From NCBI GenBank assembly GCA_016287995.1, contig JAEEXW010000055.1, forward strand, positions 1-11,338: 11,338 nt of DNA, written 5' to 3'. Below are positions 1 to 6,097 of the stretch, piece by piece. How positions within the stretch are numbered: the first letter of the stretch is position 1; each line of letters begins with the position of its first letter. Origin of the DNA: Bacteroidales bacterium (lineage in GTDB: Bacteria; Bacteroidota; Bacteroidia; Bacteroidales; UBA3824). The notes beneath the pieces are model-generated. The model was not told the DNA's origin. It did not search any database and saw only the letters and a list, made by a program, of their open reading frames with translations. The position numbers and the translations under genes were made by a program.

Positions 1-270
1 GTCGTAAAGTGTTTCCTGCTCTTTAACTGTCAGATTTGCTGATGTTTCTAATCGTTTTTTATATTCGGACAGTTTGGACTCCTCTTCTTTGACCGCCTCT
101 TTTAAATCTTGTCTCAATTTTTGGGTCAACGCCCTTAATTCATCATTGCTTAAACTATTAAGTTTTGCATATTCGGCATTGACTTTATCGACAATAGGCA
201 TCATTCTTTTGATGTCTTTGGACGATTTGTCGCCGAAAAAAGACTTAAAAATATTTTGAAGTAAACTCAT
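1..270 (-). CDS. secA: SecA preprotein translocase ATPase, N-terminal fragment (runs off left edge)
   Basis: SecA is the cytoplasmic motor ATPase that drives unfolded preproteins through SecYEG. Reading the minus strand from the ATG at 270 gives 90 uninterrupted codons that continue past base 1. The protein begins MSLLQNIFKSFFGDKSSKD, followed by MPIVDKVNAEYAKLNSLSNDEL and RALTQKLRQDLKEAV. This matches the SecA N-terminus: a short amphipathic helix, then the I-N-A/E-x-x-x-x-L-S-D-EL-R-x-x-T region before the first nucleotide-binding fold. The Walker motifs lie outside the window. A good Bacteroidota promoter sits about 70 bp upstream, so secA is probably transcribed independently of the ATPase gene behind it. 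The identification comes from recognising the N-terminal pattern; only about a tenth of the protein is visible. Confidence 0.9.
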   Translation of the reverse strand, partial: MSLLQNIFKSFFGDKSSKDIKRMMPIVDKVNAEYAKLNSLSNDELRALTQKLRQDLKEAVKEEESKLSEYKKRLETSANLTVKEQETLYD

Positions 271-312
271 TTATATTTGATGTTTTTATTATTTTGCTGA
301 TTATTAATTACT

Positions 313-327
313 TGGGTATATCACCCA
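313..327 (-). other. Small hairpin in the secA leader
   Basis: A perfect 5-bp inverted repeat (TGGGT / ACCCA) with a 5-nt loop lies between the predicted secA transcription start (about 335) and the secA start codon at 270. No T-tract follows on the minus strand, so it does not look like a terminator. It could be a minor structure in the untranslated leader or chance. Confidence 0.3.
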
Positions 328-341
328 TTAATTTCAATCCG

Positions 342-373
342 CAAATTTAAAAAATTATCACCGAAAAAACAAA
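342..373 (-). promoter_or_regulatory. Promoter of secA (TTTG-N20-TAAATTTG)
   Basis: On the minus strand, TTTG (373..370) is followed after exactly 20 nt by TAAATTTG (349..342). This fits the Bacteroidota -33/-7 consensus TTTG-N19-21-TAnnTTTG. Transcription would start near 335, giving a leader of about 65 nt before secA. Confidence 0.7.
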
Positions 374-422
374 TAGATTGTTTTTATTTAAATTGCAATT
401 TTAAAAAAAAATTAAAAAATTT

Positions 423-1838
423 TCAAAAGAAATCCTCCATTACAACTTCGTTTTGCGCAATTGAGGAGTATTCGTTCTTTTTTAGTCCGTAAGTAGTTAT
501 AAATGTAAGTTGTACTGACTTTTTGGTTTTGCTTTCAGAAATAAATGCCGCAATCTTGTTGCGTAAAACCTTGTCGTATGCCTTGGTTATGACAAATTCC
601 GCCTCCGAAAATTTTATTTCACAGAGATTTATCGTATTGTCTTGACGGTCAATTATTAAGTCTATTTGTGCGCCCGGGTCGGAAGTTTTACTGCGCCAAG
701 AGTAAACAAAGGTTTCTACTCCGCCGATGCTGAGTTTGTGCTTGATTTTTTCGACATTCTGCAAAACGAGAGTTTCAAAAGTGTAGCCCGCCCAAGCGTA
801 AAACTCAGCACTGCGCTGAATTTTGCTCCAAAATTGAAGATTGTAAAACGAACTTTTCACTATAAACTTAAAATGAAACATCGTAAAAAAATCCGCTAAT
901 CTATAAAGCGCATTTTTCTGTGATTTCAGAATGTTGCATTTGTTGACAAACCCGCAGTATTCCAAGTCGTTAAGTACTACGGTTAGACCACTACCCGACT
1001 TTGTTTTCAACGCTTCGAGAATTTCGCTCCGTGTCATTCCGCATGCTTTTTTGCTGAGGACCTCCACCGTTTTCATATAAAGTTCCTTGTTTTTGAAAAG
1101 TGAAGAATATACCGTTTCAAATTCGCGGTAAAGGTCGCCGTTCGGGTTGAAAATCATACGGTCGATGTTTTGAGCGAGACTAAGGGACTTTTCTATAAAA
1201 TCAAGATAATAAGGTATGCCGCCGAGAATCATATAACATTCTGTAAGTTCGTATCTTGAAAGGTTTATTCCGTTATTTTTCAGAAAGATGTCTGTTTCGT
1301 TTAAGTCAAACGGCTGCAAAAATATTTTGTGAGTAAGTCTGCCGTAAAGACCGCCGTGGTTCAAAATCAGGTTGTCCATCATCCACGAAGTCGCCGAGCC
1401 GCTGACAATCAAAACGGTGTCTTTTCTTGCGGAAGCCCAGCCGTTCCAAAAATGTTCGAGTGCCGACAGGAAACCCGACCCCGGCGTATCCATCCACGGA
1501 AGTTCGTCCAAGAAAACAACTTTGCGTTTTATTTCAAGTTTTTCCAAATAATTGATTAGCAATTCAAAAGCGTCGAGCCAGTCTTCGGGGGCTTTTTCCG
1601 CAGAACAGTCGTAACGGCAAACTGACTGAAAAAAGTTTTTCAACTGCTCCTTTGTACCTGCGTTTGCGAGTCCGGCACATTGAAAAACGATTTTTTCATT
1701 GAAAAACTCTCTGATTAAGAATGTCTTACCGACACGTCTTCGTCCGTAAACCGCTAAAAATTCCGGCTTTGAAGAGTTGTATATTTTGGTCAGGAATTTT
1801 TTTTCCCTTTCGCGTCCTATTATAATATTCTTTTCCAT
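423..1838 (-). CDS. AAA-type ATPase with C-terminal PD-(D/E)XK-like (DUF234-type) domain
   Basis: A 471-residue protein of the ATPase family related to the archaeal MJ/PH/SSO-type ATPases. It starts IIIGREREKKFL, then has Walker A GRRRVGKT (residues 32-39), Walker B VVFLDE (106-111, with D110/E111) and a sensor-like stretch VSGSATSW. A helical/winged-helix middle region follows. The C-terminus carries QIDLIID ... CEIKF (D393, E407, K409), the D-x(n)-E-x-K arrangement of PD-(D/E)XK nucleases seen in DUF234-type tails. The start at 1838 is preferred over an in-frame ATG at 1895, because the extra 19 residues precede the family's usual N-terminus and would overlap the predicted promoter. The gene is monocistronic or reads toward secA. 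The physiological role of this family is not established; nuclease activity is inferred from the motif only. Confidence 0.85.
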   Translation of the reverse strand: MEKNIIIGREREKKFLTKIYNSSKPEFLAVYGRRRVGKTFLIREFFNEKIVFQCAGLANAGTKEQLKNFFQSVCRYDCSAEKAPEDWLDAFELLINYLEKLEIKRKVVFLDELPWMDTPGSGFLSALEHFWNGWASARKDTVLIVSGSATSWMMDNLILNHGGLYGRLTHKIFLQPFDLNETDIFLKNNGINLSRYELTECYMILGGIPYYLDFIEKSLSLAQNIDRMIFNPNGDLYREFETVYSSLFKNKELYMKTVEVLSKKACGMTRSEILEALKTKSGSGLTVVLNDLEYCGFVNKCNILKSQKNALYRLADFFTMFHFKFIVKSSFYNLQFWSKIQRSAEFYAWAGYTFETLVLQNVEKIKHKLSIGGVETFVYSWRSKTSDPGAQIDLIIDRQDNTINLCEIKFSEAEFVITKAYDKVLRNKIAAFISESKTKKSVQLTFITTYGLKKNEYSSIAQNEVVMEDFF

Positions 1839-1865
1839 AGTAATATTTTTTTTAAGAATCTGCCG

Positions 1866-1896
1866 CAAATATATAAAAAAATACAGTTCTGGCAAA
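1866..1896 (-). promoter_or_regulatory. Promoter of the ATPase gene, overlapping a palindrome
   Basis: On the minus strand, TTTG (1896..1893) is followed after 19 nt by TATATTTG (1873..1866), a full match to the Bacteroidota promoter consensus. Transcription would start about 20 nt upstream of the ATG at 1838. The -33 element lies inside the left arm of the palindrome at 1883-1924, so a protein bound there could block it. Confidence 0.65.
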
Positions 1897-1924
1897 ATTT
1901 ATATGGTATTTTTGCCAAAACTGT
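1883..1924. repeat. Palindrome 1 (15-bp arms, 14/15 matching)
   Basis: Left arm ACAGTTCTGGCAAAA (1883-1897) pairs with right arm TTTTGCCAAAACTGT (1910-1924) with one mismatch and a 12-nt centre. The right-arm core TTTTGCCAAAACTGT recurs identically at 1962-1976, in the neighbouring palindrome. The position over the ATPase -33 box suggests an operator. Confidence 0.75.
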
Positions 1925-1936
1925 GTTATTTTTCTA

Positions 1937-1974
1937 AGTTTTGGCAAATTTAGTGTGGTAATTTTGCCAAAACT
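1937..1974. repeat. Palindrome 2 (12-bp perfect arms, 15/16 extended)
   Basis: AGTTTTGGCAAA (1937-1948) pairs perfectly with TTTGCCAAAACT (1963-1974). Extending inward gives 15 of 16 matches around the centre GTGTGG. Each arm also embeds a -7-like octamer: TAAATTTG on the minus strand (1952..1945) and TAATTTTG on the plus strand (1959-1966). Neither has a TTTG at 19-21 nt, so they are probably not working promoters. The element is 52 bp (core to core) from palindrome 1. Confidence 0.75.
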
Positions 1975-2002
1975 GTATAAAACATCGTCGTTAGAAAAAA
2001 TT

Positions 2003-2034
2003 TTTGACCCGCAAAAATATTTTTTCTACTTTTG
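2003..2034 (+). promoter_or_regulatory. Promoter of rlmD (TTTG-N20-TACTTTTG)
   Basis: TTTG at 2003-2006 and TACTTTTG at 2027-2034, separated by 20 nt, match the Bacteroidota consensus exactly. The start site would be near 2041, only about 8 nt before the ATG at 2049. This argues against the longer open frame that begins at a TTG inside the -33 box. Confidence 0.75.
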
Positions 2035-2048
2035 CATCAAAAAACGCA

Positions 2049-3401
2049 ATGAAAACAAACACGGTTTTAAACTTAAAAATTTCCGGCATCGGAATTGACG
2101 GCGACGGAATCGCGGAAATCAATCCGAATTTTTCCGTTTACGTCCCCGGCGCGGCAGAAGGCGACACACTCAAAGTCCGCATAACAGAGGCGCATAAAAC
2201 TTACGCCCGTGCGGAAATTTTGAAAATTCTTTCGCCCTCAAAATCCCGCGTAAAACCGTTTTGTAAGCTTTCTGACCTCTGCGGCGGCTGTCAGTTGCAA
2301 CACATAGATTATAATCATCAACTTATTTTAAAACAGCGCATTGTAAAACAATGTCTTGATTTTTTTGACGGTGAAATTTTTAAAACTTTACCCTCAGAAA
2401 ACGTTTTCCGTTACCGCAACAAGGCTTTGATTCCTTTTTCAAAAGACAAAAGCGGAAAAATCACAGCCGGAATTTACGCAAAAAATTCTCACGAAATTAT
2501 AAACTGCACCGACTGCCCGACGGTTTTCGAGGAGGCTGACAAAATTCTTCAAACGGTTGTCCTTCATCTCGAAAAATACGGCATTGAGCCTTACGACGAA
2601 AAAACTTTGAGCGGTGTTTTGAGGCACGTCCTCATCCGTAAAGGTTTCTTTACAGACGAGTTGATGGTCTCACTTATTATTAATGCCGAAAAACTTCCGC
2701 AAGAAAACGAACTTTTGAACTCTTTGGTGCAAAAATTTTCCAACATAAAAACGGTTTGCATAACGCCTAACTTACAGAATACCAACGTAATAAACGGAAA
2801 ATCTTACCGCATAATTTACGGAGAAGGTTTTATTACTGATTTTATCGGAAAGATAAAATATAAAATTTCGCCGTTGTCGTTTTTTCAAATTAATTCTTTT
2901 CAGACCGTAAGACTTTATGAAAAAGTGTTGGATTTTGCCGCACTGACGGGACAGGAAACCGTTTTTGACCTTTATTGCGGAGTCGGGACGATTTCTCTGT
3001 TTTTAGCGCAAAAAGCGAAAAAGGTTTACGGCGTGGAAATTGTGCCGCAGGCAATCGAAAATGCGAAGGAAAACGCCGCACTAAACGGCATTTCCAACGC
3101 GGAATTCTTTTGCGGAAACACCGAAGACGTTATTCCGGATATGGTTGAAAACAAGGGCGTTACCGCTGATGTGGTAGTTGTTGACCCGCCGAGAAAAGGC
3201 TGCGACAAAAAACTTTTGGAGACAATCATAAAACTAAAACCCAAGAAGTTCGTTTATGTCAGTTGCAATCCCGTAAGTTTGTCGCGTGATTGTAAATTCT
3301 TGACTTCTAACGGTTTCAAAATAGAAAAAGTTCAGCCTGTTGACATGTTTCCGCATACGGCGCATGTAGAGACGGTTTGTCTTCTTACTTTTTCTTCCTG
3401 A
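2049..3401 (+). CDS. rlmD: 23S rRNA (uracil-C5)-methyltransferase, RlmD/RumA type
   Basis: A 450-residue SAM-dependent RNA methyltransferase of the TrmA/RumA family, expected to make m5U in 23S rRNA. An N-terminal TRAM domain (about 1-60) is followed by [4Fe-4S] ligands C72, C78, C81 and C152, with the same 6- and 3-residue spacing as E. coli RumA. The SAM-binding motif is FDLYCGVGTISLFLA, then VVVDPPRKGC. Catalytic C406 lies in YVSCNP, and the general base is E441 in HTAHVETV; the 35-residue separation equals that in E. coli RlmD. The start at 2049 fits both the promoter and the family's N-terminus. The last 17 bp overlap the convergent SDR gene. The target position U1939 is assumed by family; TrmA-family members are hard to separate by eye, so RlmC or RlmCD-like specificity is possible. 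Confidence 0.92.
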   Translation: MKTNTVLNLKISGIGIDGDGIAEINPNFSVYVPGAAEGDTLKVRITEAHKTYARAEILKILSPSKSRVKPFCKLSDLCGGCQLQHIDYNHQLILKQRIVKQCLDFFDGEIFKTLPSENVFRYRNKALIPFSKDKSGKITAGIYAKNSHEIINCTDCPTVFEEADKILQTVVLHLEKYGIEPYDEKTLSGVLRHVLIRKGFFTDELMVSLIINAEKLPQENELLNSLVQKFSNIKTVCITPNLQNTNVINGKSYRIIYGEGFITDFIGKIKYKISPLSFFQINSFQTVRLYEKVLDFAALTGQETVFDLYCGVGTISLFLAQKAKKVYGVEIVPQAIENAKENAALNGISNAEFFCGNTEDVIPDMVENKGVTADVVVVDPPRKGCDKKLLETIIKLKPKKFVYVSCNPVSLSRDCKFLTSNGFKIEKVQPVDMFPHTAHVETVCLLTFSS

Positions 3402-4170
3402 TGATTTTTGCGAAAAGCCCCGGAAAAAATCTGCTGACCCAGATGCCGTTGGTTTCACCGCCGCCGGCTGTTATTTCGAGTTTTTCTTTTTCGATGCCTT
3501 TGATGATTTTTTTCGCCAAAACTTTCGGGTCGAGACCTTTTTCCTGACCTTCGTCGTTTTGGTTCCGCTTGTTTGCGTTGGCATCCAAAGCGTTGATTGC
3601 CACGTTGGTGTTTATGTAACCCGGACAAACCATCATGACGCGGATTCCATTGTCGTAATTTTCAGCGCGGAGAGTCTCAAAAAATCCGTGAAGGGCGTGT
3701 TTTGCGGCAGCGTAACCTGAGCGCAAAGGTATGCCGAATTTTCCCGCAAGACTGCTCATGCAGACAATATGACCGGATTTTTGAGCAATCATTCCCGGCA
3801 AAACGGCTTTTGTAAGAGCAACCGCGCCCATAAAATTTATGTTAATCATTTTTTCGACCACCGTCAAATCCTCGTCAACAACAAGCGCACGCTGACTTGC
3901 CCCGCCGTTGTTGATTAAAATGTCGATGTTTTTGACTTCTTCCAAAACGGGTTTTGCTATGTCCGCAATGCTGCGGTAATTTTCCAAATCGAGGGGCACG
4001 ATTTTTACTTTTTCGGGGTTCTGACAGTTTTTTCTGACCCTTTCAAGTTCGTTTTCGCGGCGTGATGAAATTATCAAAAACGCTCCAAACGCCGACAACT
4101 CGTAGCACAACGCCTCGCCGATTCCCGACGACGCACCCGTTATCCAAATTCTTTTGTTATTGAAATCCAT
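3385..4170 (-). CDS. Short-chain dehydrogenase/reductase (SDR, classical)
   Basis: A 261-residue cytosolic NAD(P)-dependent oxidoreductase with a Rossmann fold. Visible motifs are the nucleotide-binding TGASSGIG (residues 11-18), NNGG (87-90, in place of the usual NNAG), N112, a Ser at 139/140, and the catalytic Y153-x3-K157 in YAAAKHA. Two arginines directly after the second beta strand (SSRRE, 35-39) favour NADP(H). The style resembles the DHRS7-like, broad-specificity bacterial SDRs, but the substrate cannot be read from sequence. The lysine-rich C-terminus (FFPGLFAKIIRKKK) suggests possible membrane contact; this is an inference. The gene converges on rlmD with a 17-bp overlap, and its promoter is back-to-back with that of the downstream plus-strand operon. 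Confidence 0.9.
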   Translation of the reverse strand: MDFNNKRIWITGASSGIGEALCYELSAFGAFLIISSRRENELERVRKNCQNPEKVKIVPLDLENYRSIADIAKPVLEEVKNIDILINNGGASQRALVVDEDLTVVEKMININFMGAVALTKAVLPGMIAQKSGHIVCMSSLAGKFGIPLRSGYAAAKHALHGFFETLRAENYDNGIRVMMVCPGYINTNVAINALDANANKRNQNDEGQEKGLDPKVLAKKIIKGIEKEKLEITAGGGETNGIWVSRFFPGLFAKIIRKKK

Positions 4171-4189
4171 ATTCAGACTTTTTGATTCG

Positions 4190-4221
4190 CAAAATTATGA
4201 AAAAAAATTGTTAACGGGAAA
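4190..4221 (-). promoter_or_regulatory. Promoter of the SDR gene
   Basis: On the minus strand TAATTTTG (4197..4190) is a perfect -7 element, with TTTC (4221..4218) 20 nt upstream as a one-mismatch -33 element. Transcription would begin near 4184, about 14 nt before the ATG. It overlaps the divergent promoter at 4207-4237. Confidence 0.55.
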
Positions 4222-4237
4222 TTTTTTTGTAATTTTG
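4207..4237 (+). promoter_or_regulatory. Promoter of the DUF3791/DUF3990/transporter operon
   Basis: TAATTTTG (4230-4237) matches the -7 consensus, with ATTG (4207-4210) 19 nt upstream as a near -33 element. The start site would be near 4243, about 18 nt before the ATG at 4261. The -7 box sits in a 13-nt stretch GTAATTTTGCCAA that is identical to part of palindrome 2 (1958-1970). Confidence 0.55.
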
Positions 4238-4260
4238 CCAAGTTATCAATTTTAAACAAA

Positions 4261-4503
4261 ATGGCTGAATTTGTACGCACACCGGAATATGATAAAATTC
4301 ATTTTGCCGTTCTCGCAATAGGCGCAACAGCAAAAGAAATGGGAATTTCAGACAGCGAACTTTACAACCGATTGAAAAAAGTCAATCTCGTACAAAATTT
4401 GTTATTGGATTGTTATGACACTTTGCACTGCGAAAGTATCAGCGGCGTTGTCTGGAACGTTACCGAAGCACTAAAAAACTGGGAGGAAGAAAAAAATGAT
4501 TGA
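4261..4503 (+). CDS. Small DUF3791-like protein, candidate antitoxin of the DUF3990 ADP-ribosyltransferase-like protein
   Basis: An 80-residue, mostly helical, acidic-tailed protein. The core (about residues 12-70: AVLAIGATAKEMGISDSELYNRLKK ... LLLDCYDTLHCESISGVVWNV) follows the DUF3791 pattern: a helix, then I-S-x-x-E-x-Y-x-x-L, then a Y-D-x-L-H segment. It has no recognisable DNA-binding or catalytic motif. It is the first gene of the operon, preceded by an A-rich leader (AAACAAA) directly before the ATG, and its last 8 bases overlap the following gene, which implies translational coupling. DUF3791 has no assigned function. The antitoxin role is inferred from size, coupling and the ADP-ribosyltransferase-like partner. 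Confidence 0.7.
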   Translation: MAEFVRTPEYDKIHFAVLAIGATAKEMGISDSELYNRLKKVNLVQNLLLDCYDTLHCESISGVVWNVTEALKNWEEEKND

Positions 4504-4987
4504 ACTTTATCACGGCTCAAATGCGATTGTAGAAAAACCGCTTGTCAATGTCGGCAGAAAAGAATTGGATTTTGGTCCGGGCTTTTATTTAACGCGGCAT
4601 AAGGAACAAGCCGAGCGTTGGGCAAAACGTGTCTGCACAATCCGCAGGGCAAAAACACCTTATTTGTCAACGTTTATTTTTGACGATGACCGATTACCTC
4701 ATGACTGCCTTATAAAAATCCTCCCCGACTACGATAATGACTGGCTGGATTTTATTGTTGCAAGCCGCACTGGGCAAAAACCGTGGCTCAACTACGATAT
4801 AATTGAAGGCGGGGTTGCCAACGATCAGGTCATTGATACCGTCGAAGATTATTTTTCAGGGCGGATAACATCAGAGCAGGCTATCGGACAGTTGAAATTT
4901 GCACATCCGTCGCATCAAATATGTATCAGACGGCAAAATATAGTTGATAATTTTTTGCATTATCAAGGTATTGTTATTGTAAAATAA
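4496..4987 (+). CDS. DUF3990-like ADP-ribosyltransferase-fold protein, candidate toxin
   Basis: A 163-residue soluble protein. The N-terminus ELYHGSNAIVEKP, then LDFGPGFYLT and the helix HKEQAERWAKRV, reproduce the first two motifs of ADP-ribosyltransferase folds: a His/Arg after beta 1 (H6 in YHGS) and an aromatic strand with Y31 in GFYLT. Further on, the DUF3990 hallmarks YDIIEGGVANDQV (100-112), a Y-F-x-G-x-I-x-x-E-Q-A-I helix (119-130) and a late strand HQICI (Q141) are visible. Q141 may occupy the third catalytic position, where PARP-like enzymes have Glu. The predicted reaction, transfer of ADP-ribose from NAD+ to an unknown target, is inferred from the fold. The start overlaps the upstream DUF3791-like gene by 8 nt, and a second DUF3791-like gene follows after 11 nt. 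A signalling or modification enzyme is an alternative to a toxin. Confidence 0.75.
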   Translation: MIELYHGSNAIVEKPLVNVGRKELDFGPGFYLTRHKEQAERWAKRVCTIRRAKTPYLSTFIFDDDRLPHDCLIKILPDYDNDWLDFIVASRTGQKPWLNYDIIEGGVANDQVIDTVEDYFSGRITSEQAIGQLKFAHPSHQICIRRQNIVDNFLHYQGIVIVK

Positions 4988-4998
4988 AAACAAAAAAA

Positions 4999-5202
4999 AT
5001 GAGAGACCAAGTATTGTGGCGCAAAACGGCGCGTATAATTATGGATTTGGCAAACCGGTTGGATATATCATCCGAAAGGGCGATGGATTTGCTTTATAAG
5101 TCAGAGACTTACGCCCTGTTAACAAATCCTGAGAGCGGCTTGAATTTAATGAGCGATGAATATATTGTAAACGACATCATAACAGAATTGCAAAACCAAT
5201 AA
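4999..5202 (+). CDS. Second small DUF3791-like protein, candidate antitoxin or accessory
   Basis: A 67-residue helical protein. LANRLDISSERAMDLLYKSE and the tail DEYIVNDIITELQNQ resemble the DUF3791 family (helix, I-S-x-E-x-A-x-x-L-x, then a Y-I-V-N-D-I C-terminus). This makes it a plausible distant paralogue of the 80-residue protein at 4261, although the two share little direct identity by eye. It lies 11 nt after the DUF3990-like gene, behind the A-rich spacer TAAAAACAAA, and 7 nt before the transporter gene, so all four are probably cotranscribed. Function is unknown; pairing with the ADP-ribosyltransferase-like protein is inferred from position. Confidence 0.65.
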   Translation: MRDQVLWRKTARIIMDLANRLDISSERAMDLLYKSETYALLTNPESGLNLMSDEYIVNDIITELQNQ

Positions 5203-5209
5203 AAACAAA

Positions 5210-6097
5210 ATGGCTGATATTTTAGTTGAAATTACACTTGTAATTATAATGGTCGGAATCGGTATGAGCCTGACGTTCAACGATTTCAAAAACGTTTTTC
5301 TGTATCCGAAATCCATTTTGACGGGTATCGGAAGCCAACTGCTGATTCTGCCGCTGCTCTCGTTTTGCCTTGCGTATTTTTCGCCGCTGAACGTTTACGG
5401 AAAACTCGGAATCGTATTAATCGCGCTTTGTCCCGTCGGCACTACAAGCAATATTTTGGTACATCTTTTTAAGGCAAACACCGCGCTGTCAATTTCGATG
5501 ACTATTGTCAACAGCATACTTTCTCCTTTTTATATTCCGCTTTTTATAATGCTTGCGGTTTCGTTTTTTGTGGGTGAAAGTCAAAATATCACCATGTCGT
5601 TTTCTGACAGTTTTACGCATATTTTGCTGAACGTTGTTTTGCCGGCGTTTTCGGGCGTTATGATAAACCGTTATTTTGAAAACTTTTCAAAAGCCGTTCA
5701 AAAACCTTTGAAATGGATTTTGCCGCTGCTTTTGCTCATTGTCTTCTCCTTGAAAATCTTCTTCCCGACAGGAGAAAAAAGTTGCAGTCCGCTGAGTTTA
5801 AACGAGTTTCTTTTGATTGCGCCGTTTGTCTTAATGCTGAACATCGGCGGAATGTACGGCGGTTTTTTCATTGCCAAATCAGCAAAGTTAAACAAAGCCT
5901 CATGTCTGACCGTTGCCGTTGAAACGGGACTTCAAAACACGGCTCTTGCACTGTCCGTTGCGACGGTTTTGGAAAATTCTTGCGAAATCGAAAAGCCGGC
6001 TTTGGTCTATGCCATGCTGACATTTTTTACGGCTGTTGTGTTTTTGCTCATTCATTCCGGTTTGAAGCCGAAAGACATTTTCGGTACACCCCGATAA
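5210..6097 (+). CDS. BASS-family (bile acid:sodium symporter-like, SBF) membrane transporter
   Basis: A 295-residue inner-membrane protein, largely hydrophobic with about 8-10 transmembrane segments. BASS signatures are in order: GIGMSLTFNDF (16-26), CPVGTTSN (74-81) followed by a long ALS-rich helix with conserved T and N, and ETGLQNTALALSVA (238-251), the E-x-G-x-Q-N motif that lines the Na+ sites in this fold. Length is normal for bacterial BASS proteins. Known family substrates include bile acids, pantothenate, pyruvate and other organic anions; which applies here cannot be told. The gene starts 7 nt after the preceding small gene, behind the same AAAAACAAA spacer, so it is probably transcribed with the DUF3990 module. 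Its last 50 bp overlap the convergent MATE gene. Confidence 0.88.
   Translation: MADILVEITLVIIMVGIGMSLTFNDFKNVFLYPKSILTGIGSQLLILPLLSFCLAYFSPLNVYGKLGIVLIALCPVGTTSNILVHLFKANTALSISMTIVNSILSPFYIPLFIMLAVSFFVGESQNITMSFSDSFTHILLNVVLPAFSGVMINRYFENFSKAVQKPLKWILPLLLLIVFSLKIFFPTGEKSCSPLSLNEFLLIAPFVLMLNIGGMYGGFFIAKSAKLNKASCLTVAVETGLQNTALALSVATVLENSCEIEKPALVYAMLTFFTAVVFLLIHSGLKPKDIFGTPR

Noticed and set aside
74..259. Plus-strand open frame of 61 codons
   Set aside because: It is antisense to the secA N-terminus, which has a recognisable protein sequence and its own promoter.
380..422. Intrinsic terminator after the ATPase gene
   Set aside because: Only A/T runs and a short AAATTGCAATTT palindrome are present. 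No stable stem followed by a T-tract could be found.
1839..1895. Upstream in-frame ATG for the ATPase (1895)
   Set aside because: It lies within the promoter region, and the added hydrophobic 19 residues precede the normal family start at IIIGRERE.
2004..2048. Longer rlmD start at a TTG (2004), adding 15 residues
   Set aside because: The TTG is part of the -33 promoter box, and transcription is predicted to begin near 2041. The extra residues do not resemble the family N-terminus.
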